64,000 bases of DNA from Paenibacillus taichungensis (GCF_013359905.1 NZ_JABMCC010000112.1:124001-188000); one strand, 5' to 3'; positions 7,886 through 16,418 are shown, numbered from the stretch's first letter. Notes: generated by a model from the sequence alone, not told the origin. Numbers and translations: made by a program.

Positions 7886-9565
7886 ATGCGAATGGCTTCC
7901 CTTTACATTCAACTGCAGCAGTATGAACTGCTTCAGCTTGCCCGGCTGTCGGAATCCAACAGCCCAAGTATACCAGCGGAGAACATCGGTGCCGATTGCT
8001 GCACGCTGCTCATCGCACTGGATCGGGGCGTTCGCCTGCATATCAACAATATCGCCCAAGATTTGCGGCAAGGCAGTTGTATACTGCTACTGCCGCAGCA
8101 AACCTTCTGCCTGGAAGGGACCTGTGAGCAAGCGAGGGTGATTCGGTTTACTTTTCAGGCTTTTGAAGTGGAAGGACTGGTCCTGCGTCATGTCGCAAGC
8201 CCACCCCTCATACCAAGCTATCCTTATAGTCTGCCTTTTTCCACATTAAAAAGCGTATTAGGGAACGAGGACTTGGCATCGTTCCAACCTGTGCAAAGCA
8301 GCCCTGTCCCCCCTCCACTGTTGGCTATTCTACAGGCAAGATTGCAACTGGTGCTCGGCATGATGGCCCAATTGGAGCAAACCTCCTCTTCCCCAGTCCA
8401 TAATGAAAAAGCAGTACAACGTACGCTAAGCTACATAGAGCAGCACTACAACGAAGATTTGACTGTGGAGCAGTTGGCCGAAATGGCCGGAATGGTCCGC
8501 TGGAAATATAGCAAACTGTTCAAGGCTATCGCTGGCAAGAAGCCGACCGATTATATTACAGAACTGCGGGTCAAACACGCCAAGCGGATGCTGATCAGTT
8601 CCACTGAGCCCTTGCGCGAAATATCCCGTCAAGTCGGCTTTAAGGATGAATATTATTTCAGCCGTCGCTTTCAGCAACTGACTGGTTCTCCTCCACGCGA
8701 GTATGCCAATACCCAGCTGCGTTCCAGAAGGCGAACGGTAACCGACTCGCTTGGTAGGCAGATTCGTCTTCCGGAAGTGACGACGCGTGTAGTGGCAACT
8801 GGTACAAATACCCTCGGTGAATTGCTTGCCCTCGGCATTTGCCCCGTCGGAGCAGGAATTGCGACTATGAAATCACAAGTCATATACAGAAACAGGCTAC
8901 AGAACATTTCTGATATTGGGCTGCGAGCGGCACCGGAGCAAGTCTCACCGCTGAAGCCGGATCTTATGCTGCTAGGCAATTATTGCGAGCAGCAGCTCCC
9001 CGAGTTGGACGCCATTGCACCAACGATTGTATATTATGAAACAAACAGCACCTATGAGCGTCTTCGTTACATTGCCAGCCTTTTTGACCGTGACAAAGCA
9101 GCCGAGCAATGGATTAATCGATACGAGAACCGTATGAGGCAAATACGGCGACAGCTGGAAGACCAGTATGCCGCAGGTGAGTATGCAACCGTCTATCTGC
9201 TGCTTGGTACGAACGTTTATGTTATGGGGAAAACCGGATTTGCGGCTACTTTGTATGAAGCCCTCGGCTTCCGTCCCTCCCTGCCAGTCCATCGTCTCAT
9301 TGAAGATAAAAAGCCCTGGATACAAATCAGGCACAACGAAATCAGACATTACACCGCCGGCCGTAACTTTGTACTGGTACCCAAAGAGGAGATGCAATTA
9401 AACGCTCCGAGCCCGCTGTTAACCTTAGTTTTAAACTTGGCACCCAGCAAAGTCCATGTGGTGGAGGCCAGCTGGAACTATGACGATCCTATAACTCGCG
9501 AAAGGCTGCTGACTGTTCTGCCTTCTATCTTGGCTAAGAAACAGCATGCTGTGGTGCAGGTTTAA
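7886..9565 (+). CDS. AraC regulator fused to siderophore-binding domain (Btr-like)
   Basis: A 559-residue protein with no signal peptide. Residues 1-150 form a beta-rich N-terminal domain. Residues about 176-275 are an AraC double helix-turn-helix (first: V-E-Q-L-A-E-M-A-G; second: I-S-R-Q-V-G-F-K-D-E-Y-Y-F-S-R-R-F). Residues about 285-555 are a FecB-like siderophore-binding fold matching secreted binding proteins (T-R-V-V-A-T-G-T-N-T, L-K-P-D-L-M-L-L-G-N-Y). This is the architecture of Bacillus subtilis Btr, which binds ferri-bacillibactin in the cytoplasm and activates uptake genes. The likely target is the binding-protein gene next door. It ends 25 bp before a bidirectional terminator. Confidence 0.88.
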   Translation: MRMASLYIQLQQYELLQLARLSESNSPSIPAENIGADCCTLLIALDRGVRLHINNIAQDLRQGSCILLLPQQTFCLEGTCEQARVIRFTFQAFEVEGLVLRHVASPPLIPSYPYSLPFSTLKSVLGNEDLASFQPVQSSPVPPPLLAILQARLQLVLGMMAQLEQTSSSPVHNEKAVQRTLSYIEQHYNEDLTVEQLAEMAGMVRWKYSKLFKAIAGKKPTDYITELRVKHAKRMLISSTEPLREISRQVGFKDEYYFSRRFQQLTGSPPREYANTQLRSRRRTVTDSLGRQIRLPEVTTRVVATGTNTLGELLALGICPVGAGIATMKSQVIYRNRLQNISDIGLRAAPEQVSPLKPDLMLLGNYCEQQLPELDAIAPTIVYYETNSTYERLRYIASLFDRDKAAEQWINRYENRMRQIRRQLEDQYAAGEYATVYLLLGTNVYVMGKTGFAATLYEALGFRPSLPVHRLIEDKKPWIQIRHNEIRHYTAGRNFVLVPKEEMQLNAPSPLLTLVLNLAPSKVHVVEASWNYDDPITRERLLTVLPSILAKKQHAVVQV

Positions 9566-9590
9566 ATTATGCTTTTCCTCCTGACATACA

Positions 9591-9628
9591 AAAATCCGAT
9601 TGCGTTCAGTATCAGCAATCGGATTTTT
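9591..9628. terminator. Bidirectional terminator between convergent genes
   Basis: A perfect 13-bp stem (9591-9603 with 9615-9627) with T-runs on both strands. It serves the fusion regulator (plus) and the binding-protein operon (minus). Confidence 0.85.
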
Positions 9629-9637
9629 GTATAAATT

Positions 9638-10585
9638 TTATTGTTCAGCCAATTTCAGAAAATACTCTGATGCCAAACGGACAGCCAGGACACTCGCACT
9701 ATTGAGGGAGTTATCAAATATAAGAACATGGTTGTTTTTTACGGCCTCCAGTGAGTTCCATACCTTTGAAGATTCCTTTTCCTTCACAGCTGCCTTTGCA
9801 ACATCAATATCATGCTGGATAATAATATAATCGGGATTCATGTCGTATAGCCCCTCCAGCGTAAGCGCCTCACCACCCTCAGGATATCCCTTCGGTGCCA
9901 ACAATCCAAAGCCTGCAGTTTGATTATAGTACATTGTATTTTTAGATCCTTGAGCATTAAAATTGGCTTTTCCATCAACCCGCAACAAGGCAAAGGTCTT
10001 ATCCTCAAGAGCACCTAGCTGATCTTTCGTTTTTGCTATCATTTCCTGGGTTTCCTTAATCAATTGTTCTGCATGCTTTTCTTTTCCAACAACCTCAGCG
10101 AGAAGCATCGTTGTTTTTTCCCAGGTATCGGTGTAGTCGATCAAAATGACAGGAGCAATCTTGTTCAACTCATCATAAATGGTATCCACAGACCCGTTAA
10201 AGGTTACAATCACATCAGGCTGCGCCTCAATAATCTTTTCCAGATTCGCTGAGTCGCTACCCAAATCAATAATGTCAGCAGACCCGGCGTAAGGCTGTAA
10301 AGTTGCAAACTTCTCCATCGCTTCCGCCGCGCTTATTGATGCGATTGGAGGCGTATCCAGAGCAAAAAAGTAATCTAAGTACAATGGATGCAGCACCGCT
10401 ATACGCTCTGGGCGTTTTTCAAGCACCACCCCATTATCGCTGGCATCCGCAATGGTTCTTGGCCATGCTTCACCCTCGATCTTGCTCGCCTCAGGAGTAA
10501 CTGCAGCGGGCGTTTCGGAGCATCCAGCCAGTATCCCCCCTGCAAGTAAAATTACAGTTAAAATCAATCCAGTTAGTCTTTTCAT
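9638..10585 (-). CDS. Iron-chelate ABC transporter substrate-binding lipoprotein
   Basis: A 315-residue protein with a lipoprotein signal ending in L-A-G-C (Cys at residue 22), followed by a FecB/BtuF-type binding fold (R-I-A-V-L-H-P, then I-I-E-A-Q-P-D-V-I-V-T-F). GGGGAGGACAT precedes the ATG. It is the second gene of an operon, 32 bp after a flavin monooxygenase gene, under a Fur box at 12003. It should deliver an iron complex to a permease encoded elsewhere. The pairing with the monooxygenase suggests both handle the same chelate. It is distinct in sequence from the binding lipoprotein at 6760, so it probably has a different ligand. Confidence 0.87.
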   Translation of the reverse strand: MKRLTGLILTVILLAGGILAGCSETPAAVTPEASKIEGEAWPRTIADASDNGVVLEKRPERIAVLHPLYLDYFFALDTPPIASISAAEAMEKFATLQPYAGSADIIDLGSDSANLEKIIEAQPDVIVTFNGSVDTIYDELNKIAPVILIDYTDTWEKTTMLLAEVVGKEKHAEQLIKETQEMIAKTKDQLGALEDKTFALLRVDGKANFNAQGSKNTMYYNQTAGFGLLAPKGYPEGGEALTLEGLYDMNPDYIIIQHDIDVAKAAVKEKESSKVWNSLEAVKNNHVLIFDNSLNSASVLAVRLASEYFLKLAEQ

Positions 10586-10617
10586 ATGTCCTCCCCAATT
10601 ACTGTGTATACAATGTT

Positions 10618-11925
10618 TTATGAATTCCCTAAATGATCGCGCAATGTTTCCCCGGTATATTCACTTCTGAACAGTCCTCTTTCAACCAACTTCGGAATCA
10701 GCTTATCCAAAAATAATTCCATCGATTTTTCTGAACCGCCTGGCAGGGCAATGAATCCATCAATAGCACCAGCCTCAACCCGCTCCATAATATCATTCAT
10801 TACGGTCTCGACTGTTCCTACAGATACCCAATGGGCAGATCCGACAACCTCCGGCCGATTCAGAATATCTTTCACTGTAGGCTGGTATTTTGTAATATAT
10901 CGGCGCAACAATTCAGCATGTGTACGACTGCGAACAGCCTGATCCGGACCAGGTAGCATATCCTCGGTTACGCGTTGATCCAAGGGGAAACTGCTTAAAT
11001 CAAGACCCATCAACGATTGCAGAGAGGCATGTCTGCGCTCAAGACTTAAATGGGCATGAGTAGCCTTATGTAATTCAAGCGCTTCTTCGTGCGTATCAGC
11101 CAGGAAAAAATATAAACCCGGCAAAACTTTAATCGTGTTCGGATCGCGCCCATGTTCTACAGCTCGTTTTCTCAAATCACTTCGCAATTCCACACCCGAT
11201 TCAAGATCCGGCATGGCCGCAAAAATAGCATCCGCTACGGATGAAGCAAAATTCCGGCCAATATCCGAAGCACCGGCTTGAAACAGAGGAATGGTTCCCG
11301 CTGGATGAGAAGGTAAAGTAAGTGGCCCTTTTACATTGAAAAATTCACCGGTATGATGAATAGCAGTTACTTTTTCCTTATCAGAAAATATGCCTGACTC
11401 ACGGTCGATAACAATAGCATCATTCGGAAAACTATCCCAAAGCTTGCACACCACATCGGTAAATTCGATTGCCTTCGCATACCGCTCTTCCGGTGATGGC
11501 ATTGGTGAATTTCCGAAATTTTCGGCGCCTTCAATAGAAGTGACAATATTCCAGCCGGCACGACCATTGCTTAGCCAGTTCAAGGATTGAAGCTGACGGG
11601 CAACAACATAAGGCGGATTAAACGTGGTAGAAATGGTCGTAACGAGTCCGATCCGATTGGTTTCACGAGCTATTGCTGCAAAAAACAAAGTAGGATCTGG
11701 GCTACCGAAATTAGAAGAATCGCCTAACATCTGCGGGCTAATATACAGATAATCAGCTCTGAAAAGAAAATCGAGCTTAGCGTTCTCCGCCATTTTTGCC
11801 CAATGAATATAATAGTCAATGGTTCCTGTCTGCTCCACTCCGCTATCCGGGTGCCGCCAACCGTCACCTTTATTCCATGTTGCATTCAAGGACAATCCAA
11901 TACATAGTTGTCTGTTTAAAGTCAT
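10618..11925 (-). CDS. NtaA/SnaA/DmoA-family FMN-dependent monooxygenase
   Basis: A 435-residue TIM-barrel flavin-dependent monooxygenase of the bacterial luciferase superfamily. Recognisable segments are S-L-N-A-T-W-N-K-G-D-G-W-R-H, the central N-G-R-A-G-W-N-I-V-T-S, L-F-Q-A-G-A-S-D-I-G-R and the C-terminal I-D-G-F-I-A-L-P-G-G. The family includes nitrilotriacetate and EDTA monooxygenases, which split C-N bonds of metal-chelating aminopolycarboxylates using FMNH2 and oxygen. I chose the ATG at 11925 (AAAGG 9 nt upstream) over a TTG three codons earlier. A Fur box lies about 80 bp upstream and a binding lipoprotein follows. No flavin reductase gene is nearby. A role in chelate breakdown for iron release is inference. 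Confidence 0.88.
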   Translation of the reverse strand: MTLNRQLCIGLSLNATWNKGDGWRHPDSGVEQTGTIDYYIHWAKMAENAKLDFLFRADYLYISPQMLGDSSNFGSPDPTLFFAAIARETNRIGLVTTISTTFNPPYVVARQLQSLNWLSNGRAGWNIVTSIEGAENFGNSPMPSPEERYAKAIEFTDVVCKLWDSFPNDAIVIDRESGIFSDKEKVTAIHHTGEFFNVKGPLTLPSHPAGTIPLFQAGASDIGRNFASSVADAIFAAMPDLESGVELRSDLRKRAVEHGRDPNTIKVLPGLYFFLADTHEEALELHKATHAHLSLERRHASLQSLMGLDLSSFPLDQRVTEDMLPGPDQAVRSRTHAELLRRYITKYQPTVKDILNRPEVVGSAHWVSVGTVETVMNDIMERVEAGAIDGFIALPGGSEKSMELFLDKLIPKLVERGLFRSEYTGETLRDHLGNS

Positions 11926-12002
11926 TTCTACCAACCTTTCTTAGTTCTTATCATTGTTTGCTCCTAGAAAGCCCTCCCGCTCAAAATCGAGCCGCTCTAA
12001 GT

Positions 12003-12021
12003 AATAATGATTCTCATTATC
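12003..12021. promoter_or_regulatory. Fur box
   Basis: Inverted repeat ATAATGA-TTC-TCATTAT inside AATAATGATTCTCATTATC, a near-perfect Fur site. It is upstream of the minus-strand monooxygenase/binding-protein operon. An almost identical site occurs at 47684. Confidence 0.88.
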
Positions 12022-12141
12022 AAAATAAAGTTTAGCAAGGATTCAAGCAAATTTAAATACACAAGTTACAAATCTGATATGCACAATTATCTAAACTATG
12101 GTTGGACAGCTAAAGGTTAGGTCCTTGCCTCACGACAAAAC

Positions 12142-12167
12142 AAAAAAGCCGCATCGATGCGACTTTT
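12142..12167 (-). terminator. Terminator with GTCGC/GCGGC stem
   Basis: Read on the minus strand, GUCGCAU pairs with AUGCGGC (one G-U pair) and is followed by a U-run. It lies about 90 bp beyond the end of the DUF3888 gene and belongs to a recurrent terminator family in this window. Confidence 0.7.
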
Positions 12168-12256
12168 ATCTTTCAACACTATAACTTGTGTCATCTGTAC
12201 TGTTTGACACACTGCTGTCTCTGCACCGATGCCACTTCTAAATTAGATAGTCAAAG

Positions 12257-12631
12257 TTACTCGTTCCTATGGATATATTGAATTAACTTAACTTTACCGG
12301 GATCGATATCGAATGTCATAAACTCCTTCGCATTCGGAGAATTGTGTGGACCATAGTAGGTGCTGACTTCTACAACTATTCGAAAGGCATAAGATCCAGG
12401 CAATTTCCTTTGTAGTTCTAGCACCTTCATATCATATAAACCATAACTTGCCTGCGGCTTCTGAATTTTTTGATAATACTGAGTAATCGCCAGCTGTATG
12501 GACGGATTAAGTAACGTCAAAGATAAAGGTTTAAACTCCTCCTCATTCACTGTGTTAGGCTCTGCATAGGTTAAAGTGTTTAGATTTAGCGTTAGAATAC
12601 AAATAACAAAGATGCATAATACGTTCCTCAT
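12257..12631 (-). CDS. Secreted DUF3888-like small protein
   Basis: A 124-residue protein starting M-R-N-V-L-C, with a cleavable signal peptide ending near T-Y-A-E-P (residue 23). The mature part has the DUF3888 look: L-L-N-P-S-I-Q-L-A-I-T-Q-Y-Y near residue 45, Y-D-M-K-V-L-E in the middle and F-R-I-V-V-E-V-S-T-Y-Y-G-P-H-N near the end. I chose this ATG because AGGAGAAGGAGCGG precedes it and it begins the hydrophobic segment; the frame stays open 11 codons further. Function is unknown; exported small proteins of this type are common in Bacillus and Paenibacillus. It stands alone with its own terminator. Confidence 0.7.
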   Translation of the reverse strand: MRNVLCIFVICILTLNLNTLTYAEPNTVNEEEFKPLSLTLLNPSIQLAITQYYQKIQKPQASYGLYDMKVLELQRKLPGSYAFRIVVEVSTYYGPHNSPNAKEFMTFDIDPGKVKLIQYIHRNE

Positions 12632-12709
12632 GTTTTCCGCTCCTTCTCCTATCAAGTTTCCCAATAGTTGATTTTATAAACCGTATAATCATAATCAGAG
12701 GTGACGTTG

Positions 12710-13017
12710 ATGAACGAAATTAATTTAGCATTTATCCTTGTTGCAAAACGCAGAGAAAAAGGATTAACACAGGATGCATTGGCTGCATTTATCGCTGTTT
12801 CCAAAGCGTCAGTTTCCAAGGGGAAAATATGTGGAAACCTGCGTGGATGGATTCTTTCCTTTTAAGCTTCATGGGGATTCCTTTTTGAACTGATTGAACC
12901 GTGGCTGAAAGATTTCTACATCGCCGCTCCCCGCAGCGAGCAGGTTATAAAGAATAGCATAATGAGGGGTGTTGGGATGAATCCAGCGTTTGATTCGTTA
13001 CGTGAATTTCCCGAATA
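12710..13017 (+). pseudogene. Remnant of XRE-type helix-turn-helix regulator with internal deletion
   Basis: An ATG at 12710 opens a frame with a typical XRE helix-turn-helix start (K-R-R-E-K-G-L-T-Q-D-A-L-A, then V-S-K-A-S-V-S-K) but the usual W-E-x-G-Q-S-Y-P-D-I continuation is lost, and the frame ends at TAA 12863. The same frame then encodes L-I-E-P-W-L-K-D-F-Y-I-A-A-P-R and N-P-A-F-D-S-L, which resembles the C-terminus of large XRE regulators with TPR repeats, and stops at 13015. I read this as one regulator that lost most of its middle. Assigning the C-terminal piece is from memory of the family and less certain than the N-terminal piece. Confidence 0.6.
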
Positions 13018-13042
13018 AACATGCTGATTGGAGGTTAGGGGA

Positions 13043-13342
13043 ATGAACGAAAAAATAATAATTGGCAAAGGGACGAAATATCCTCTTAATGGATTTTTGC
13101 CACTGCCAGAGGATGGCTCATCGAAAGTTCCGGCTTTGGTACTAGTACATGCCTCTGGCCCTGCGGATATGGATGAAAAAGTGGGTAATAACTTCCCTTT
13201 CAAAGACCTTGCCGAAGGATTGTCAGACAAAGGAGTCGCCGTGCTACGATATGACAAAAGAACACTCGTTTATGAAAAAGAAATGAAAAACGATACCAGC
13301 TTATCCGTTAAAGAAGAAACGATTGAAGATGCTATCCATTAG
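13043..13342 (+). pseudogene. Truncated alpha/beta hydrolase, 5' fragment
   Basis: Ninety-nine residues from an ATG with a good site (GGAGGTTAGGGGA). The sequence is an intact start of an alpha/beta hydrolase: V-P-A-L-V-L-V-H-A-S-G-P-A-D-M-D-E-K, F-P-F-K-D-L-A-E-G-L-S, G-V-A-V-L-R-Y-D-K-R-T, and E-E-T-I-E-D-A-I. It then breaks off at a TAG, before the nucleophile elbow (G-x-S-x-G), the acid and the histidine. It cannot be catalytic. The usual H-G-S-G-P is H-A-S-G-P here. The break lies 3 bp from the stop of the convergent APH-like gene, which suggests a deletion or recombination joint. Confidence 0.75.
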
Positions 13343-13345
13343 TAA

Positions 13346-14227
13346 TCAGTAACTGACTGATTTCTTCAATACTTCTATACTTTCCTGAAGGAACGATTGA
13401 TTTCTTTCAACTCCTCTGTTTTTACACCAAACAACGGCACCGAAAGCATCATAGAAATTATAGAACGGCAATACAATTTCGAGATTTAACATGTTCCGAA
13501 TGGTTTGGTAACCTTCGAAATACGGGGACTTCGTTCTCGGGTTTACTTCCCAAATATATCTATTGATTTTAGTAAAGTCTATTTCAGAGGAGCCACCCCG
13601 GGCACTCTCAAAATCAATAATGCCAGTAACCCTGTTACCATTCACCAATATATTGCCAGGTCGAAAATCCATATGTACAAAACAGGGTCCGTCAGGATCT
13701 GGTAAAGCAGAGAACACGCCATCAAAATGAAGAATACATCGTTCATACAATGCTGGTTCGAGGAGCTCTTTGCAGGGCTCTTTCCACTTTTCGAAATTGT
13801 TTTTGATATGTAGTCGCCAATTATTTTGGTCAAGAAATTTAAATCCGTCGGTTGAATGGTAACCGTATCCTGGTGTTTTTACCTCATGGAGCATCGCATG
13901 ATACACACCCATTTGAAAAGATAGCTTCTCATCCATATTTTCTGTACAAGGAACCCCTTGAATTGCAGAGAGAAGTAATGCTCCAGTATTACTTTCATCC
14001 CCACACCAAATGTCCAATACCTTAGGAACAGGTATGACGTCCTTCAATATTTCAAGCACCTGAAATTCGCGAAACAGCTTATCCTTGTTAAATGGAATCT
14101 TCACATATACATCTTCTCCACTAACAAGAGTAAGTTTAAATACATCAGAACTATATGATTCCGGAACATCTTCAATATTCAAGACATTCAACTTCAGCTT
14201 TTCTATAACGTTTAGAATGGAACTCAT
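13346..14227 (-). CDS. Aminoglycoside phosphotransferase (APH)-family kinase
   Basis: A 293-residue protein of the APH/choline-kinase fold. The catalytic loop is V-H-M-D-F-R-P-G-N-I-L-V near residue 193, with Asp as base and Asn as metal ligand. The metal-binding I-I-D-F-E-S-A follows near residue 215. The N-terminal lobe has V-Y-V-K-I-P with the ATP-binding Lys. A near-perfect AAAGGAGGT precedes the ATG. The family covers antibiotic kinases and small-molecule kinases; nothing here fixes the substrate, so resistance should not be assumed. It lies just downstream of a LysR gene with a terminator between them, and abuts decayed genes on the other side. Confidence 0.8.
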   Translation of the reverse strand: MSSILNVIEKLKLNVLNIEDVPESYSSDVFKLTLVSGEDVYVKIPFNKDKLFREFQVLEILKDVIPVPKVLDIWCGDESNTGALLLSAIQGVPCTENMDEKLSFQMGVYHAMLHEVKTPGYGYHSTDGFKFLDQNNWRLHIKNNFEKWKEPCKELLEPALYERCILHFDGVFSALPDPDGPCFVHMDFRPGNILVNGNRVTGIIDFESARGGSSEIDFTKINRYIWEVNPRTKSPYFEGYQTIRNMLNLEIVLPFYNFYDAFGAVVWCKNRGVERNQSFLQESIEVLKKSVSY

Positions 14228-14258
14228 ATGGCACCTCCTTTATTGGGCGTTCAAATAT

Positions 14259-14294
14259 AAATCAGCGAGCCCGTTTGATGTGGCTCGCTGATTT
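14259..14294 (-). terminator. Rho-independent terminator after LysR gene
   Basis: A perfect 13-bp stem (14259-14271 with 14282-14294) separates the LysR gene from the APH-like gene. The AT flanks on both sides are only modest U-runs. Confidence 0.65.
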
Positions 14295-14354
14295 TATGGG
14301 ATCTTATATTAACATATTTATCCTGTATTTGGCTAATGAGATAACTGCAACTTT

Positions 14355-15227
14355 TTACTTTTTCAAGCTTTCCATAAAATCATGCAGTGCGTTGGATACC
14401 CACTTCTTCGGATGAAGGACGAGCTGTATTTCGAGTTGGAGCTCTGCATGTTCAAGGGGTAAGGCTTTCAACTCTCCCCGCTCGATTTCTTCCATTACAG
14501 CCATTTGCGGCAAAATCGAAATGCCCTCCCCTGACTTAATGCTTCTTTTGATCGCTTCCGGATTGCCAAGTTCCAGACCGATCCGATAAGGGATTGAATT
14601 CGCGCGAAGGACTCTTTCAAGCAGCTGCCTGTAATTGCAGGTATCTTCAGGCATGATCCATTCCATATCCTTTAGATCCTTCAATTCAATCTGCGTTTTG
14701 GCGATCAGCGGATGCTGTGGATGGACGATCAGCAAAAGCGGTTCTTGGCGAATGGTAATCCACTGCAAAGCCGGATCGCTCGAATCATCTGCGAGAATAA
14801 GTCCGATATCGGCTTCACCTTCCCTGACCTGATGCAAAATTAACCCCTCACGGTTCGTATGCAGTCGTATGTTCAGATCCGGGTATTCCTTACGGGTGGC
14901 TTGCATATATGGAGGTAAAAAGTAAGAAGCGATAGAATCCATCGTACCGATCGTTAAGGAGCCACCACCCTGCTTCGCCATTTTTTCCTTGGACTGCTCA
15001 AACAATTCCAACATCTGTCCGGCAAGCTTGAACAGCTCTTCCCCGGCAGAAGTCAGACGAATCTTGTTATTGCTATAGCGTTCAAACAGTTTGACTTGGT
15101 ATGCTTTTTCCAGCTTCTGAATTTGCGTAGTAACACTGGATTGTGCATAACCCAGCACCTCTGCGGCTCGGGTGAAGCTCTCACGAATTGCGACCTCTCT
15201 GAACGTCTGAAGATAGATTAAATCCAA
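14355..15227 (-). CDS. LysR-family transcriptional regulator
   Basis: A protein of about 290 residues. The N-terminal winged helix-turn-helix (residues 1-60) has F-T-R-A-A-E-V-L-G-Y-A-Q-S-S-V-T-T-Q-I, followed by a linker helix and a two-lobed LysR effector domain (S-L-T-I-G-T-M-D-S-I, G-I-S-I-L-P). I chose the TTG at 15227 because GAGGTGAG lies just upstream and the translated start L-D-L-I-Y-L-Q-T-F fits the family; an ATG 13 codons earlier has no good site. It is divergent from a DapA-like gene, the usual arrangement for a LysR regulator and its target. The effector may be a substrate or product of that enzyme. Confidence 0.88.
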   Translation of the reverse strand: MDLIYLQTFREVAIRESFTRAAEVLGYAQSSVTTQIQKLEKAYQVKLFERYSNNKIRLTSAGEELFKLAGQMLELFEQSKEKMAKQGGGSLTIGTMDSIASYFLPPYMQATRKEYPDLNIRLHTNREGLILHQVREGEADIGLILADDSSDPALQWITIRQEPLLLIVHPQHPLIAKTQIELKDLKDMEWIMPEDTCNYRQLLERVLRANSIPYRIGLELGNPEAIKRSIKSGEGISILPQMAVMEEIERGELKALPLEHAELQLEIQLVLHPKKWVSNALHDFMESLKK

Positions 15228-15338
15228 CTTGCTCACCTCATCGAAAATATTGATGACAACTATCATTTGTTATAGGTAACTGTGATGCTGATTCCTATGT
15301 TACATTAGTTTCAATATAACGGGAAGAGGTAGTTGATA

Positions 15339-16235
15339 ATGATGAATGAACAACATGTTCAAGGAATTTATATACCGGTAATTGCCCCTTTTTCGGATGA
15401 TAACAAACTCGACATTGAATCGTATCGCAAATATGTTACCCATCTTGCCAAACACGACATTCAGGGATTGGTTGTAAACGGCACGACCGGAGAATCTCCG
15501 ACTGTTTCCTGGGATGAAGTAAAGCAGATGGTGGAAGTAACGAAAGAGATTTTGATCAGTCTGAACAAAACCATCCCCCTCGTTGTGGGAACAGGAACCA
15601 ATGATACCTATTCGACGGTTCATCGGACCGAAATGGCCGCTGAATTGGGAGCAGATGCTGCTCTGGTGGTCACTCCTTATTACAACAGACCGACGCAAGA
15701 AGGAATTCTAGAGCATTTCTCCAACGCGTCCCGGACAGGATTGCCAATCCTAGTTTATGAGATTCCGGCTCGAACCGGTAGTCGCATGACCTTGGATACG
15801 ATGAGAAAAGTCATGGATCTGGACGGGGTTATTGGCCTGAAGGACAGCACTGGCGGTTTGGATCTGCTGCTGGCGCTAACCCAACATGAGACGAAGCCTG
15901 TACTTTGCGGCGAGGATGCATATTTCCATGCGATGCTATGTCAAGGTGCTGCAGGCGGGATGGTAGCATCTGCTAATATTCATACCCAACGGTATGTGGA
16001 CGTGTATCAACGCTTTGTATCTGGTGACGTGAATGCGTCAAGAGACAGCTTTAAGCAGCTGCAGCCACTGATTAGTGACGTGTTTGCAGAGCCTGCTCCA
16101 GCCTCGATCAAATGGTGGCTTGCTCAGCAACAGCTGATTGCCTCTGCAAAACTGCGTCTGCCGCTGACTGCCGCATCGGAAAAAGCAAAACAAAGGTTGG
16201 CGGATACACTCGCAGAGATGGTCGTACCTTCTTAA
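15339..16235 (+). CDS. DapA/NanA-family aldolase (dihydrodipicolinate synthase-like)
   Basis: A protein of about 298 residues with a TIM-barrel Schiff-base aldolase fold. The family marks are clear: G-T-T-G-E-S-P-T near residue 45, T-P-Y-Y-N-R-P near residue 108 (Tyr), and V-I-G-L-K-D-S-T-G with the Schiff-base Lys near residue 165. The best site, GAAGAGGT, fits the ATG at 15339. DapA makes hydroxytetrahydrodipicolinate from pyruvate and aspartate semialdehyde, but relatives condense pyruvate with other aldehydes. A single gene paired with a divergent LysR regulator, outside a lysine operon, suggests either an extra DapA copy or a catabolic aldolase. Confidence 0.85.
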   Translation: MMNEQHVQGIYIPVIAPFSDDNKLDIESYRKYVTHLAKHDIQGLVVNGTTGESPTVSWDEVKQMVEVTKEILISLNKTIPLVVGTGTNDTYSTVHRTEMAAELGADAALVVTPYYNRPTQEGILEHFSNASRTGLPILVYEIPARTGSRMTLDTMRKVMDLDGVIGLKDSTGGLDLLLALTQHETKPVLCGEDAYFHAMLCQGAAGGMVASANIHTQRYVDVYQRFVSGDVNASRDSFKQLQPLISDVFAEPAPASIKWWLAQQQLIASAKLRLPLTAASEKAKQRLADTLAEMVVPS

Positions 16236-16296
16236 ACTTGCTACAATTATGAGTATATCCAGTCTGATTTAATGAAACATCATGGAATGGAAATAA

Positions 16297-16334
16297 AAAA
16301 CAACCAGTATTGATACATCAATACTGGTTGTTTT
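16297..16334. terminator. Bidirectional terminator
   Basis: A perfect 18-bp stem (16297-16314 with 16317-16334) with A/T ends that give U-runs on both strands. It lies between the convergent DapA-like and Eis-like genes. Confidence 0.88.
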
Positions 16335-16418
16335 AACTTTAAACACAGATCTTCAGACGAAGAACTAGATATTGCTAATTCACCATTAATCAAGGAATGC
16401 TGAGCACAACTTTGAATA

